A DNA stretch of 64,000 bases from Nostocoides sp. (GTDB lineage Bacteria; Actinomycetota; Actinomycetes; Actinomycetales; Dermatophilaceae), in the NCBI GenBank assembly GCA_016716625.1, contig JADJVJ010000006.1:186001-250000 (forward strand). The letters run 5' to 3'. Both the position numbers and the translations under genes were made by a program. The notes below the pieces were generated by a model. It saw only the letters and a list, made by a program, of their open reading frames with translations, searched no databases and was not told where the DNA came from. This document shows positions 1 through 8,339 of the stretch, piece by piece; positions within the stretch are counted from its first letter, which is position 1, and every line of letters starts with the position of its first letter.

Positions 1-276
1 CGCACCGTTACCCTCAAGCACGGGCTACGCGGGGCGCTCACCCCGATCCTCACGATCTTCGGCCTCGACCTCGGCCTCCTGCTCGGCGGGGCCGTCCTCA
101 CCGAGAAGACGTTCTCGCTCAACGGCCTCGGCAAGTACACCGTTGATGCCATCCAGAACCAGGACCTACCCCGGATCCTCGGGGTGACCATGCTCGCGGC
201 ACTCTTCATCGTCGTCTCGAACCTCGTCGTCGACCTCATGTATGCCGTCATCGACCCGAGGGTGAGGACCAAGTGA
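1..276 (+). CDS. Dipeptide/oligopeptide ABC transporter permease, C-terminal part
   Basis: Partial gene cut by the left edge; the last 91 residues are visible. It is a membrane-spanning subunit of a peptide-type (PepT family) importer. The piece has the end of the permease core (LLLGGAVLTEKTFSLNGLG, then a final hydrophobic helix) and ends with VDLMYAVIDPRVR, the signature tail of DppB-type permeases rather than the DppC type usually next to dppD. The order may therefore be dppC-dppB-dppD-dppF. Its TGA overlaps the GTG start of the next gene (GTGA), so the subunits are translationally coupled. The substrate cannot be read from this piece; the neighbours suggest a cyclic amide or ureide rather than a peptide. 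Confidence 0.85.
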   Translation, partial: RTVTLKHGLRGALTPILTIFGLDLGLLLGGAVLTEKTFSLNGLGKYTVDAIQNQDLPRILGVTMLAALFIVVSNLVVDLMYAVIDPRVRTK

Positions 277-1367
277 GTCAGATGCGGGAGAGCACCCCGG
301 CGAGCACCACGAGCACCGTCGGTCTCGGCGGGATCGGGACGCGCGCGGATGACGTGTTCCTCTCGGTGCGCGACCTGCGGGTGCATTTCCCCACCGACGA
401 CGGGCTCGTCAAGAGCGTCGACGGGCTCTCCTTCGACCTGCGCCGGGGCCAGACCCTCGGCATCGTCGGCGAATCCGGCTCCGGGAAGTCCGTGACGAGC
501 ATGGCGATCATGGGCCTGCACAAGCCGGACTCGGTGCAGATGGCCGGGTCGATCAACCTCGGTGGCACCGAACTGGTCGGTGCCTCCCCGGAGCTCGTCC
601 GCAGCCTGCGTGGCAAGCGGATGGCGATGATCTTTCAGGACCCGCTCTCGGCCATGCACCCGTTCTACACCGTCGGGGCCCAGATCATCGAGGCCTACCA
701 GGTGCACAACAAGGTCTCCAAGAAGGTCGCCCGCGACCACGCCATCGACATGCTCGGCCGGGTCGGGATTCCGCAGCCCGCCAAGCGGGTCGACGACTAC
801 CCGCACCAGTTCTCCGGCGGGATGCGTCAGCGCGCCATGATCGCCATGGCCCTCTCCTGCGACCCGGACCTGCTCATCGCCGATGAGCCCACCACGGCCC
901 TCGACGTCACTGTCCAGGCCCAGATCCTCGACCTGATTCGTGACCTTCAGCGCGACTTCGACGCGGCCGTCATCGTGATCACCCACGACCTCGGCGTTGT
1001 CGCCGAGCTCGCCGACGACATCCTGGTCATGTATGCCGGACGGTCCGTGGAGTACTCCACGGCCGAGGACATCTTCCGGCGCCCCCAACATCCGTACACC
1101 TGGGGTCTGCTGGGGAGTATGCCGCGGCTGGACCGGGAGCCCACCGACCGGCTCATGCCGATCAAGGGCACCCCACCAAGCCTCATCCAGGTGCCGCCCG
1201 GATGCCCGTTCAGCCCGCGATGCACCTTCACCGACCGGGTGGGGGCCGCCTGCCGGCAGGAGCGTCCGCCCTTCAGTGACAGCGGGGCACGGCACTACGT
1301 CGCCTGCCACCTCGCGATGCCTGAACGCCAGAAACTGTGGACCGAGCAGATTGAGCCGAACCTGTGA
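273..1367 (+). CDS. Peptide-type ABC transporter ATP-binding protein (DppD/OppD)
   Basis: 364-aa cytoplasmic ATPase that powers the importer. Visible motifs: Walker A GESGSGKS (about 66-73), Q-loop IFQDP (about 120-124), signature SGGMRQR (181-187), Walker B LLIADEP (200-206) and the H-loop in VITHDLGVV. The C-terminal oligopeptide-transporter extension carries PGCPFSPRCTF, followed by further cysteines, as in DppD/OppD. About 30 extra N-terminal residues are low complexity. The GTG start overlaps the upstream TGA and the gene's own TGA overlaps the GTG of the next ATPase, so the three genes form one coupled operon. Confidence 0.93.
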   Translation: MSQMRESTPASTTSTVGLGGIGTRADDVFLSVRDLRVHFPTDDGLVKSVDGLSFDLRRGQTLGIVGESGSGKSVTSMAIMGLHKPDSVQMAGSINLGGTELVGASPELVRSLRGKRMAMIFQDPLSAMHPFYTVGAQIIEAYQVHNKVSKKVARDHAIDMLGRVGIPQPAKRVDDYPHQFSGGMRQRAMIAMALSCDPDLLIADEPTTALDVTVQAQILDLIRDLQRDFDAAVIVITHDLGVVAELADDILVMYAGRSVEYSTAEDIFRRPQHPYTWGLLGSMPRLDREPTDRLMPIKGTPPSLIQVPPGCPFSPRCTFTDRVGAACRQERPPFSDSGARHYVACHLAMPERQKLWTEQIEPNL

Positions 1368-2419
1368 GCACCGAACCGCTGCTGACCGTCACCGGCCTGA
1401 CCAAGCACTTCCCCATCCGCAAGGGCCTCCTCCAACGGCAGGTGGGTGCGGTCCAGGCCGTCGACGACGTGACCTTCGATGTTGCCAAGGGTGAGACCCT
1501 GGCCATCGTCGGTGAGTCCGGGTGTGGCAAGACGACGACCGGCCGAATGATCACCCGGCTGCTCGAACCAACTGCGGGGACGATCCTCTTCGACGGCCGC
1601 GACATCACCCACCTATCGACCGGTCAGCTCCGGCCGCTGCGGCGCGATGTCCAGATGATCTTCCAGGACCCCTATAACTCGCTCAACCCACGGCATACGG
1701 TGGGCACGATCGTCGGGGCGCCCTACCGAATTCAGGGGATCAAGACCGAACACGGCATCAAGCGCGCGGTCCAGGACACCCTCGAACTCGTCGGACTCAA
1801 CCCCGAGCACTACAACCGGTACCCGCACGAGTTCTCCGGTGGTCAGCGCCAGCGCATCGGGATCGCCCGCTCGCTCGCGCTCAAGCCCAAGCTCATCGTC
1901 GCCGACGAGCCGGTGTCCGCGCTCGACGTCTCGATCCAGGCGCAGGTCATCAACCTCCTCGAAGACCTCCAGAGCGAGCTCGGCCTCACCTACGTCGTCA
2001 TCGCCCACGACCTGTCCGTGGTGCGGCACATGTCGGACCGGGTCGGTGTCATGTACCTCGGCAACCTCGTCGAGATCGGTGACCGGATGTCGGTGTACAC
2101 CACGCCGCGGCACCCCTACACCAAGGCGCTGCTCTCGGCCGTGCCAATCCCCGACACCGCCCGCCGACAGAACCGGGAACGGATCCGCCTCGTCGGCGAC
2201 GTCCCCTCCCCGATCGACCCGCCGGCCGGCTGCCGGTTCCACACCCGGTGCTGGAAGGCGACCGAGGTCTGCAAGAGCGAGGTACCCAAGCTCGTGGAGT
2301 TCGCGCCTGGCCACCGGGCCGCCTGCCACCACCCTGAGGTTCCCGGTGAGCAGGCCGAGGTCGCCCCGGACGGCACCGCCATCTCCCCCTTCGCCAGCCC
2401 CGACCTCATCGAGCCCTGA
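1364..2419 (+). CDS. Peptide-type ABC transporter ATP-binding protein (DppF/OppF)
   Basis: 351-aa second ATPase of the importer, expected to pair with DppD on the inner face of the membrane. Walker A GESGCGKT is at 50-57, signature SGGQRQR at 158-164, Walker B VADEPVSALD at 179-188, and the H-loop lies in VIAHDLSVV. The C-terminal domain has the oligopeptide cluster PPAGCRFHTRCWKATEVC. Both nucleotide-binding subunits are intact. The GTG start lies in the end of dppD (4-nt overlap). About 100 nt separate it from the hydantoinase gene, so read-through is plausible. Confidence 0.93.
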   Translation: MSTEPLLTVTGLTKHFPIRKGLLQRQVGAVQAVDDVTFDVAKGETLAIVGESGCGKTTTGRMITRLLEPTAGTILFDGRDITHLSTGQLRPLRRDVQMIFQDPYNSLNPRHTVGTIVGAPYRIQGIKTEHGIKRAVQDTLELVGLNPEHYNRYPHEFSGGQRQRIGIARSLALKPKLIVADEPVSALDVSIQAQVINLLEDLQSELGLTYVVIAHDLSVVRHMSDRVGVMYLGNLVEIGDRMSVYTTPRHPYTKALLSAVPIPDTARRQNRERIRLVGDVPSPIDPPAGCRFHTRCWKATEVCKSEVPKLVEFAPGHRAACHHPEVPGEQAEVAPDGTAISPFASPDLIEP

Positions 2420-2520
2420 ACATCGGCTCCACTCCGAGTGGCGAGGTTTGACGCCATACGGTCAGGTCGCTGGCAGGGATTGACGACGCCAGGAGCCCCG
2501 GCCACCGGTTGAATCGGGGC

Positions 2521-4605
2521 ATGACGCAGCGACGCATCCGGATCGGCATCGACACCGGGGGGACCTTCACCGACGTCGTGGCCTTCGACGAGGGCACCGG
2601 CGAGCTGGCGACGACGAAGACCCCGAGCACCCCGGGCAACCCGGCGGACGGGTTCATCGCCGGGATCGAGAAGATCCTCGGCACCCTGGGCGCCACCGGC
2701 CAGGACATCACCGCGGTCTCGCATGGGACGACGGTCGCGACGAACAAGCTCCTCGAAGGCAAGGTCGAGCGCCTCGGCTTCATCACCAGCGAGGGCTATG
2801 AGTTCATGCTCGAGATCGCCCGGCAGTCCGTCCCGGACGGGTACGGCAACTCCTACTTCTGGGTCAAACCGGATCGGATCGTGCCGGCCGACCGGGTCCG
2901 CACCGTCGGCGGCCGCATGGACTTCGAGGGCCATGAGCTGCGGCCCTTCGATGAGGACGGCGCGGTGGCCGCGGCGCGGTGGTTCAAGGAGCAGGGCATC
3001 ACCACCCTGGGCGTCTGCTTCCTGCACAGTTACGCCAACGACGCCCATGAGTTGGCCATGCGCGAGGTCCTCCACCGGGAGCACCCCCAGGCCGTGGTCT
3101 CCATCTCGAGTCAGGTGCTGCGCGAGTACCGCGAGTACGAGCGGTCGATGACAACCCTGGTCGACGCCGCGGTCAAACCGAGCGTGAGCCGGTATGTCGC
3201 GAACATCCATGAGCGGCTCGACGGCTTCACCGGCGGCCGCCCCATCCCCTTCTATGTCATGAAGTCCAACGGCGGCGTGCTCTCCGCCGACGAGGTCGTC
3301 CACCAGCCCATCACCACGGTGCTCTCCGGACCGGCGGCCGGCGCCCTCGGAGCCGCCCTCATCGCGGCCGTCGCCGGCTTCACCAAGGTCCTCACCTGTG
3401 ACGGTGGCGGCACGAGCACGGACGTCTCGGTCGTCCTCGACGGCGAGCCGACGCTCACCACCGAGGGCAGTGTGGGGGTGTATCCGAGCAAGATCCCGAT
3501 GATCGACGTCGTCACCGTCGGCGCCGGCGGCGGCTCGATCGCCTGGATCTCACCGGAGGGGACGCTCAAGGTCGGCCCGCAGTCGGCCGGCGCCGACCCC
3601 GGACCGCTGTGTTACCGCAAGGGCGGCACCGAGCCGACGATCACCGACGCACACCTCGTCCTCGGCCGGATCCCCGCGCACCTGCTCGGCGGCGAAATCC
3701 CGCTGGACGTGGAGGCCGCCCGGGCAGGGATCGTCGAGCTCGCCGAGCGTCTCGACCTCGACGTCGCGCATTGCGCCACCGGGATCCTGGAGATCTCCGC
3801 GTGGAACCAGGCCAATGCCCTGCGTCAGGTGTCGGTCAAGCGCGGGCTGGACGTCCGCGACTTCATGCTCACCACCTTCGGCGGGTCCGGGTCGCTGCTC
3901 GCCTGCCGCCTGGTCGACATCCTCGACCTCGCCGGGGTCGTGGTCCCGCCGAACCCGGGCAACGTCTCGGCGTTCGGGCTGCTCACCGTCGACGTCAAGA
4001 ACGACTACGTCCAGACCCACGTCGCCAAGCATTCCGCCCTCGACCACGCGCACACCCAGCGGATCCTGGACACCCTGACCGAGCGCGCCCGGGCGGCCCT
4101 CGACAAGGAGGGCTTCCCCCGCGACCTGCACCGGTTCGACCGGACCATCGACGTCCGCTACTTCGGTCAGGCCTTCGAGGTCCGGGTTCGCGCCCCCGAA
4201 GGCGTCGTCGACGAGGCGTATGCCGCCGACATCGCCGACCGCTTCCACACCGAACACCGCCAGCTCTACGGCTACGACTTCCGGGACGACCCCACCCAGC
4301 AGGTCGAATGGGTCAACCTGCGGGTCACCGGTGTCGGCCCGATCACCCGACCGGAGATCCGCCGAATCCCGGCCGGCGAAGGCGACCTGGCCTCCCGGGC
4401 CGCCACGGGCAAGCGGCAGGTGTGTTTCGAGGCCGCCGACGGCTACGTCGAGACCGTCCTCTACGCCCGCGAGCGCCTCGGCGCCGGGGACACCTTCCAC
4501 GGCCCCGCCATCGTCGAGGAGTTCGGCTCGACGGTGCCGGTCCACCCCGGCTTCGTGGTCCGGGTCGACGACTTCGGCAACCTCGTCATGACGAAGGAGG
4601 CGTGA
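2521..4605 (+). CDS. N-methylhydantoinase A / oxoprolinase family subunit (HyuA-like)
   Basis: 694 aa, full length for the HyuA family. This family carries the ATPase half of ATP-dependent hydantoinases, 5-oxoprolinases and acetone-carboxylase-type enzymes, hydrolysing or activating a cyclic amide or carbonyl substrate together with HyuB. The N-terminal phosphate-binding motif GIDTGGTFTDVV begins about residue 9; the second nucleotide-binding motif TCDGGGTSTDVS and the glycine-rich VGAGGGSIAWI lie in the middle; FGGSGSLLACRL is also typical. I prefer ATG 2521 to an upstream in-frame TTG at 2509 because the family motif follows at once. It is directly followed by HyuB. Substrate unproven; the ring-opening amidohydrolase and carbamate kinase downstream favour a ureide. 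Confidence 0.88.
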   Translation: MTQRRIRIGIDTGGTFTDVVAFDEGTGELATTKTPSTPGNPADGFIAGIEKILGTLGATGQDITAVSHGTTVATNKLLEGKVERLGFITSEGYEFMLEIARQSVPDGYGNSYFWVKPDRIVPADRVRTVGGRMDFEGHELRPFDEDGAVAAARWFKEQGITTLGVCFLHSYANDAHELAMREVLHREHPQAVVSISSQVLREYREYERSMTTLVDAAVKPSVSRYVANIHERLDGFTGGRPIPFYVMKSNGGVLSADEVVHQPITTVLSGPAAGALGAALIAAVAGFTKVLTCDGGGTSTDVSVVLDGEPTLTTEGSVGVYPSKIPMIDVVTVGAGGGSIAWISPEGTLKVGPQSAGADPGPLCYRKGGTEPTITDAHLVLGRIPAHLLGGEIPLDVEAARAGIVELAERLDLDVAHCATGILEISAWNQANALRQVSVKRGLDVRDFMLTTFGGSGSLLACRLVDILDLAGVVVPPNPGNVSAFGLLTVDVKNDYVQTHVAKHSALDHAHTQRILDTLTERARAALDKEGFPRDLHRFDRTIDVRYFGQAFEVRVRAPEGVVDEAYAADIADRFHTEHRQLYGYDFRDDPTQQVEWVNLRVTGVGPITRPEIRRIPAGEGDLASRAATGKRQVCFEAADGYVETVLYARERLGAGDTFHGPAIVEEFGSTVPVHPGFVVRVDDFGNLVMTKEA

Positions 4606-4606
4606 G

Positions 4607-6547
4607 ATGGCCAACCCCGCAGGCCTGCCCACGGCATACGAGCACGGAAACCGGCTCACCCCGCCCGACACCCACGTGGACCCGATCCTCGTCGAGATCG
4701 TCCAGGGCACCCTGGCGAGCGTCGAGATGGAAGTCGAGACCGCCATCGGCCGGACCAGCCGCTCCCCCATGATCCGCGACGCCCACGACTTCCGCGCCGG
4801 CATCCACGACCGCCAGCTCCGCAAGCTCACCGGCCGCTCCTACTCGGCCCTGGTGCACCCGGTCGCGCGCGACTTCCCGCTGGCGCAGATGCGACCCGGG
4901 GACGTCTTCTTCCACAACGACGTCTACGAGTCCGAGGGCGGCATCGGTCACCTGCCCGACCTGTGCGTCACCGTGCCGGTCTTCCACGACGGCGAGGTGG
5001 TCGCCTTCGTCCAGGCATTCGGTCACCACGACGACATCGGCGGTGGTTGCCCGGGGAGTATGCCGTCCGGGGCCACCTCGGTCTTCGAGGAGGGCCTGGC
5101 CGTCCCGCCGATCAAACTGTGGGACCAGGGCGTGCCCAACCGCGCCGCGCTACGGATCATGACCCGCAACTCCCGGATGCCGGACTCGCTCGCGGCCGAC
5201 CTCGACGCCGAATGCTCCGCCTGCCTCATGGGGGCGCGGCGGCTCTCCGAACTCTTCGAACGCTACGGCCGCGACCAGGTCGAGGCCGCGTTCGACACCA
5301 TCTTGGACACCACGACGCAGACCTATCGGCGCGAGATCCTCGGCAAGATCCCGGACGGGACCTATGTCTGGGAGGACTACGCCGAACACGACGGTGTCGA
5401 CGAGCCGATGCTGCACACCCAGCGGATCACCCTGACCAAGACCAGCGACGCCGAGGCCGACCCGGAGAAGGGTCTCGCGGCCGGGGAGCGGCTCATCATC
5501 GACTTCACCGGGACCGCACCCCAGGCCAAGGGACCGATCAACCACTGCGGCGACTACGTCGGCGGCAACTTCCTCAAGAAGTGGCTCGCGCCGATCCTGC
5601 GCAACCTGGCCGACACCCCGGAGCGGATGGCCGAACTCGACGTCAACGAGGGCATCGTGCCGCTCATCGAAATGCGGTTCCCGGACAAGGGCACCCTGCT
5701 CACCCCGATCTATCCGGCCCCGACCAATGCCCGCACCTTCGTCATCCTGCGCCTCCTCGGGGTACTCGCCGGGGTGGTGGCCAAGGCCGTCGACGGGCGG
5801 ATGCCCGCGGACCAGGAAACCATCCGGTACACCGGCGTCTATGGGCATGACCGGGACGGCAACCACTACCTCATGCGTGAGGTCCTCGGCGGTGGGTCCG
5901 GCGGTCGCTACTACGCCGACGGCGAGGACACCATCCACGTCGTGCCGGACTCGCGCAACCTCCCCACCGAGTTCACCGAGAGCCGCTTCCCGTTCCTCGT
6001 CGAACGTCTCGGGCTCGCCGTCGACTCCGGCGGCGCCGGCCGGTATCGCGGCGGCCTCGGCTACGAGAAGCACATCCGGATGCTCAAGGATGCCCACTTC
6101 ATGTCCATCGCGGACCGTTCGATCCTCGCGTGCTGGGGGGTCAAGGGTGGCCTGGCCGGGGCTCCCTTCCAGGTGACCATCGACCTCGGTGGACCGGATG
6201 AGCGGGATGTCGATGCCCTCGCCGACGACGAACTCGTCAAGGCCGGCCAGGTCATCCGAATCCGAACCACCGGCGGTGGCGGTTGGGGCGACCCGCTGGA
6301 GCGTCCGTTCACGGAGGTGGAACGCGACCTGCGCTGGGGCAAGGTGTCCTTCGAGGGTGCGCGCACGGCATACGGGGTGGTGGCCTCGGGCACACGCGAC
6401 GACCCGGTCATCGACGTCCCCGCAAGCGAGGCGCTGCGGGAGCGGCTGCGCGCGGCCCGACCGGCCAAGGCCCCGTTCTTCGACCGCGGGCCGGGGTATG
6501 CCGTGTTGTCCGGTGGTGCGAGCGCAGCGGACTGCGACTGGCTCTGA
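4607..6547 (+). CDS. N-methylhydantoinase B / oxoprolinase family subunit (HyuB-like)
   Basis: 646-aa partner of HyuA, normal for the family (hydantoinase B/oxoprolinase domain across nearly the whole length). Typical segments: DPILVEIVQGTLASVEME at the N-terminus, RPGDVFFHNDVYESEGGIGHLPD, FTGTAPQAKGPINHC, and the glycine-rich C-terminus with TTGGGGWGDPLERP. The ATG is one base past the hyuA stop and is preceded by a strong GAAGGAGG within the end of hyuA, so the two subunits are co-translated. HyuA and HyuB form the active complex in characterised members. Confidence 0.9.
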   Translation: MANPAGLPTAYEHGNRLTPPDTHVDPILVEIVQGTLASVEMEVETAIGRTSRSPMIRDAHDFRAGIHDRQLRKLTGRSYSALVHPVARDFPLAQMRPGDVFFHNDVYESEGGIGHLPDLCVTVPVFHDGEVVAFVQAFGHHDDIGGGCPGSMPSGATSVFEEGLAVPPIKLWDQGVPNRAALRIMTRNSRMPDSLAADLDAECSACLMGARRLSELFERYGRDQVEAAFDTILDTTTQTYRREILGKIPDGTYVWEDYAEHDGVDEPMLHTQRITLTKTSDAEADPEKGLAAGERLIIDFTGTAPQAKGPINHCGDYVGGNFLKKWLAPILRNLADTPERMAELDVNEGIVPLIEMRFPDKGTLLTPIYPAPTNARTFVILRLLGVLAGVVAKAVDGRMPADQETIRYTGVYGHDRDGNHYLMREVLGGGSGGRYYADGEDTIHVVPDSRNLPTEFTESRFPFLVERLGLAVDSGGAGRYRGGLGYEKHIRMLKDAHFMSIADRSILACWGVKGGLAGAPFQVTIDLGGPDERDVDALADDELVKAGQVIRIRTTGGGGWGDPLERPFTEVERDLRWGKVSFEGARTAYGVVASGTRDDPVIDVPASEALRERLRAARPAKAPFFDRGPGYAVLSGGASAADCDWL

Positions 6548-6560
6548 GAGGATCGGCCCC

Positions 6561-7049
6561 ATGGATATCGGCTTGTTCTACGGCCTGTTCTCCGCGACCT
6601 GCTTCACGCTCGTCGGGCTCTGGTGGAGTGTCGTCGAGCGGCGCGCCGACGTCCGTACCGACCCTCGAGCGCGTCGCGATGCCGGCGCGATCTACCTCAC
6701 CTTCCTGCTCCCCGCCCTCATGGGGCTGTTCGCCCAGATTGGCGGCCTCGACAGCCCGATGTTCTGGCGGGTCAGCTTCGTCGTCATCGCCCTGATCGGG
6801 GTGGCGAGCATGGTTCGCATCGCGCTCGGGGAGGGCTCGCAGCGTCGCGGCCGCACGGGCCTGCGCTGGGTCCTTGTCGGCCTCTACGCCGTTGTCGCCC
6901 TGATTGGAGCCGCCCCCAGTCTCGTCGCCGGTCTCGGTGTCACCGCACTCCAGGTCGAGGCCGCGCTCTTGGTTCTGCTCGTCGCCACAGGGCACGGCCT
7001 GGTGTGGGACGCCGTCCTGCACAACCAGCGCGAACCGGGCACCGGCTAG
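6561..7049 (+). CDS. Small integral membrane protein of unknown function
   Basis: 162 aa with four predicted hydrophobic segments (near 5-22, 41-60, 70-85, 100-145) separated by short arginine-rich loops such as RRADVRTDPRARRDAG. I do not recognise a family. It lies 13 nt after hyuB in the same direction, so it is probably co-transcribed. The ATG follows GAGGAT by 7 nt, a weak -10-like arrangement also seen at 43019, so an internal leaderless start is possible. It could be an accessory membrane component of uptake or export for the ureide cluster; that is inference from position only. Confidence 0.72.
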   Translation: MDIGLFYGLFSATCFTLVGLWWSVVERRADVRTDPRARRDAGAIYLTFLLPALMGLFAQIGGLDSPMFWRVSFVVIALIGVASMVRIALGEGSQRRGRTGLRWVLVGLYAVVALIGAAPSLVAGLGVTALQVEAALLVLLVATGHGLVWDAVLHNQREPGTG

Positions 7050-7153
7050 CCCTCGACCGGCGGACGGCACCGCCCGCTCCTCGTCACATTGTGCCAAGCC
7101 GAGGCGGGTTCAGCACGGCCAGGCTTGCCCGAAAACCGAGCCCGGATGACCGC

Positions 7154-7159
7154 TACCGT
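7154..7159 (+). promoter_or_regulatory. -10 box of leaderless promoter for the CaiB-like gene
   Basis: TACCGT, 7 nt before ATG 7167, with no Shine-Dalgarno sequence. It decides the start codon against upstream TTG 7089 and ATG 7146. Confidence 0.55.
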
Positions 7160-7166
7160 GAGGCAC

Positions 7167-8339
7167 ATGGGCGCGCCATTAGACGACATCATCGTCATCG
7201 ACCTCACCCGGGCACTCGCCGGGCCGCACTGCGGGATGATGCTCGGCGACATGGGCGCCCGGGTCATCAAGGTGGAGACCCCGGGCGGCGGCGATGAGTC
7301 CCGCGGATGGGGACCACCCTTCGTCGGCCCGCAGGAGGACCCGATCTCGACGTACTTCCTCTCCTGCAACCGCAACAAGGAGTCGGTCACCCTCGACCTG
7401 AAGTCGGCCGACGGGTCCGCGATGCTCGCCCGCCTCGTGGCCCGCGCCGATGTCCTCCTGGAGAACTTCCGGCCCGGCGTCCTGGACCGGCTCGGCTTCC
7501 CCATCGAACGGCTCCACGAGCTCAACCCGCGGCTCGTCGTGCTCCGGATCAGCGGCTTCGGCCACGACGGGCCGGAGGGTGGCCGCGCCGGGTACGACCA
7601 GATCGCCCAGGGCGAGGGCGGCATCATGTCCCTCACCGGGACTGACCCGGCCCACCCGCAGCGGGTCGGCGTGCCGATCGGGGACCTGCTCGCCGGCATG
7701 TACGGCGCTTACGGCGTGGTCGCCGCACTCCACGAACGCAACCGCACCGGCCGCGGGCGCGTGGTGCGCACCTCGCTGCTCGCCTCGATCGTCGGGGTCC
7801 ACGCCTTCCAGGGGACGCGGTACACGGTGGCCGGCGAGGTCGGTCGAGCGGGCGGAAACCACCATCCCTCGATCTGCCCCTACGGTCTCTTCGAGTGCCG
7901 CGATGGCATCATCCAGCTGTCCTGCGGCTCCCAGGGCCTCTGGGAGAAGCTCGCGACCGACTTCGGGATCGACCCGCTCGCCCCCGGTTTCGCGACGAAC
8001 CGCGAGCGCGTCGAGAACCGGGACGCCGTCACGGCCGCGCTCAACGCCGCCTTCGCCGACCACGACCTCGAAGAGCTCCTCGACCGGATGGCGCAGATCG
8101 GCATCCCCGCCGGCCGGGTTCGCTCGCTCGATGAAGTCTACGACTGGGAGCAGACCCGCAGTCAGGGCCTCGTCATCGGCGTCGACCACCCCGTGCTCGG
8201 GCCCATCGAGATCCCCGGTCCGCCGTTGCGTCTCGACGACAACCCGTATGCCGGTGGGCGCAGCACCCACCTGCCTCCCCCGCTGCTCGGCGAGCACAAC
8301 GACTCGGTTCGGGCGTGGCTGGACTCCCTCGATGCCTGA
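7167..8339 (+). CDS. CaiB/BaiF (family III) CoA-transferase
   Basis: 390 aa, the usual size. Family III enzymes move CoA between a CoA thioester and a free carboxylic acid through an aspartyl-CoA anhydride. Visible: N-terminal IDLTRALAGPHCGMMLGDMGARVIKVE, ENFRPGVLDRLG, and GYDQIAQGEGG, whose Asp144 is the expected catalytic residue. The start at ATG 7167 is set by the -10 box just upstream. Its stop overlaps the start of the carboxyltransferase gene by 8 nt, so the two are probably coupled. In this setting it may activate the acid left after ring opening (malonate or a similar acid) to its CoA ester; the acid is inferred. Confidence 0.87.
   Translation: MGAPLDDIIVIDLTRALAGPHCGMMLGDMGARVIKVETPGGGDESRGWGPPFVGPQEDPISTYFLSCNRNKESVTLDLKSADGSAMLARLVARADVLLENFRPGVLDRLGFPIERLHELNPRLVVLRISGFGHDGPEGGRAGYDQIAQGEGGIMSLTGTDPAHPQRVGVPIGDLLAGMYGAYGVVAALHERNRTGRGRVVRTSLLASIVGVHAFQGTRYTVAGEVGRAGGNHHPSICPYGLFECRDGIIQLSCGSQGLWEKLATDFGIDPLAPGFATNRERVENRDAVTAALNAAFADHDLEELLDRMAQIGIPAGRVRSLDEVYDWEQTRSQGLVIGVDHPVLGPIEIPGPPLRLDDNPYAGGRSTHLPPPLLGEHNDSVRAWLDSLDA

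Noticed and set aside
2429..2441. CCACTCCGAGTGG palindrome after dppF as a terminator
   Set aside because: With only one central base it cannot form a hairpin loop of normal size, and no other terminator feature is present.
2116..3303. Long open frame on the minus strand opposite dppF/hyuA, and many like it (for example 8173-9957, 5150-6562, 16039-18501, 26732-28495)
   Set aside because: They lie antisense to clear genes, have low-complexity Arg/Gly/Val-rich translations with no family motifs, and arise from the high GC third-position bias of the real genes.
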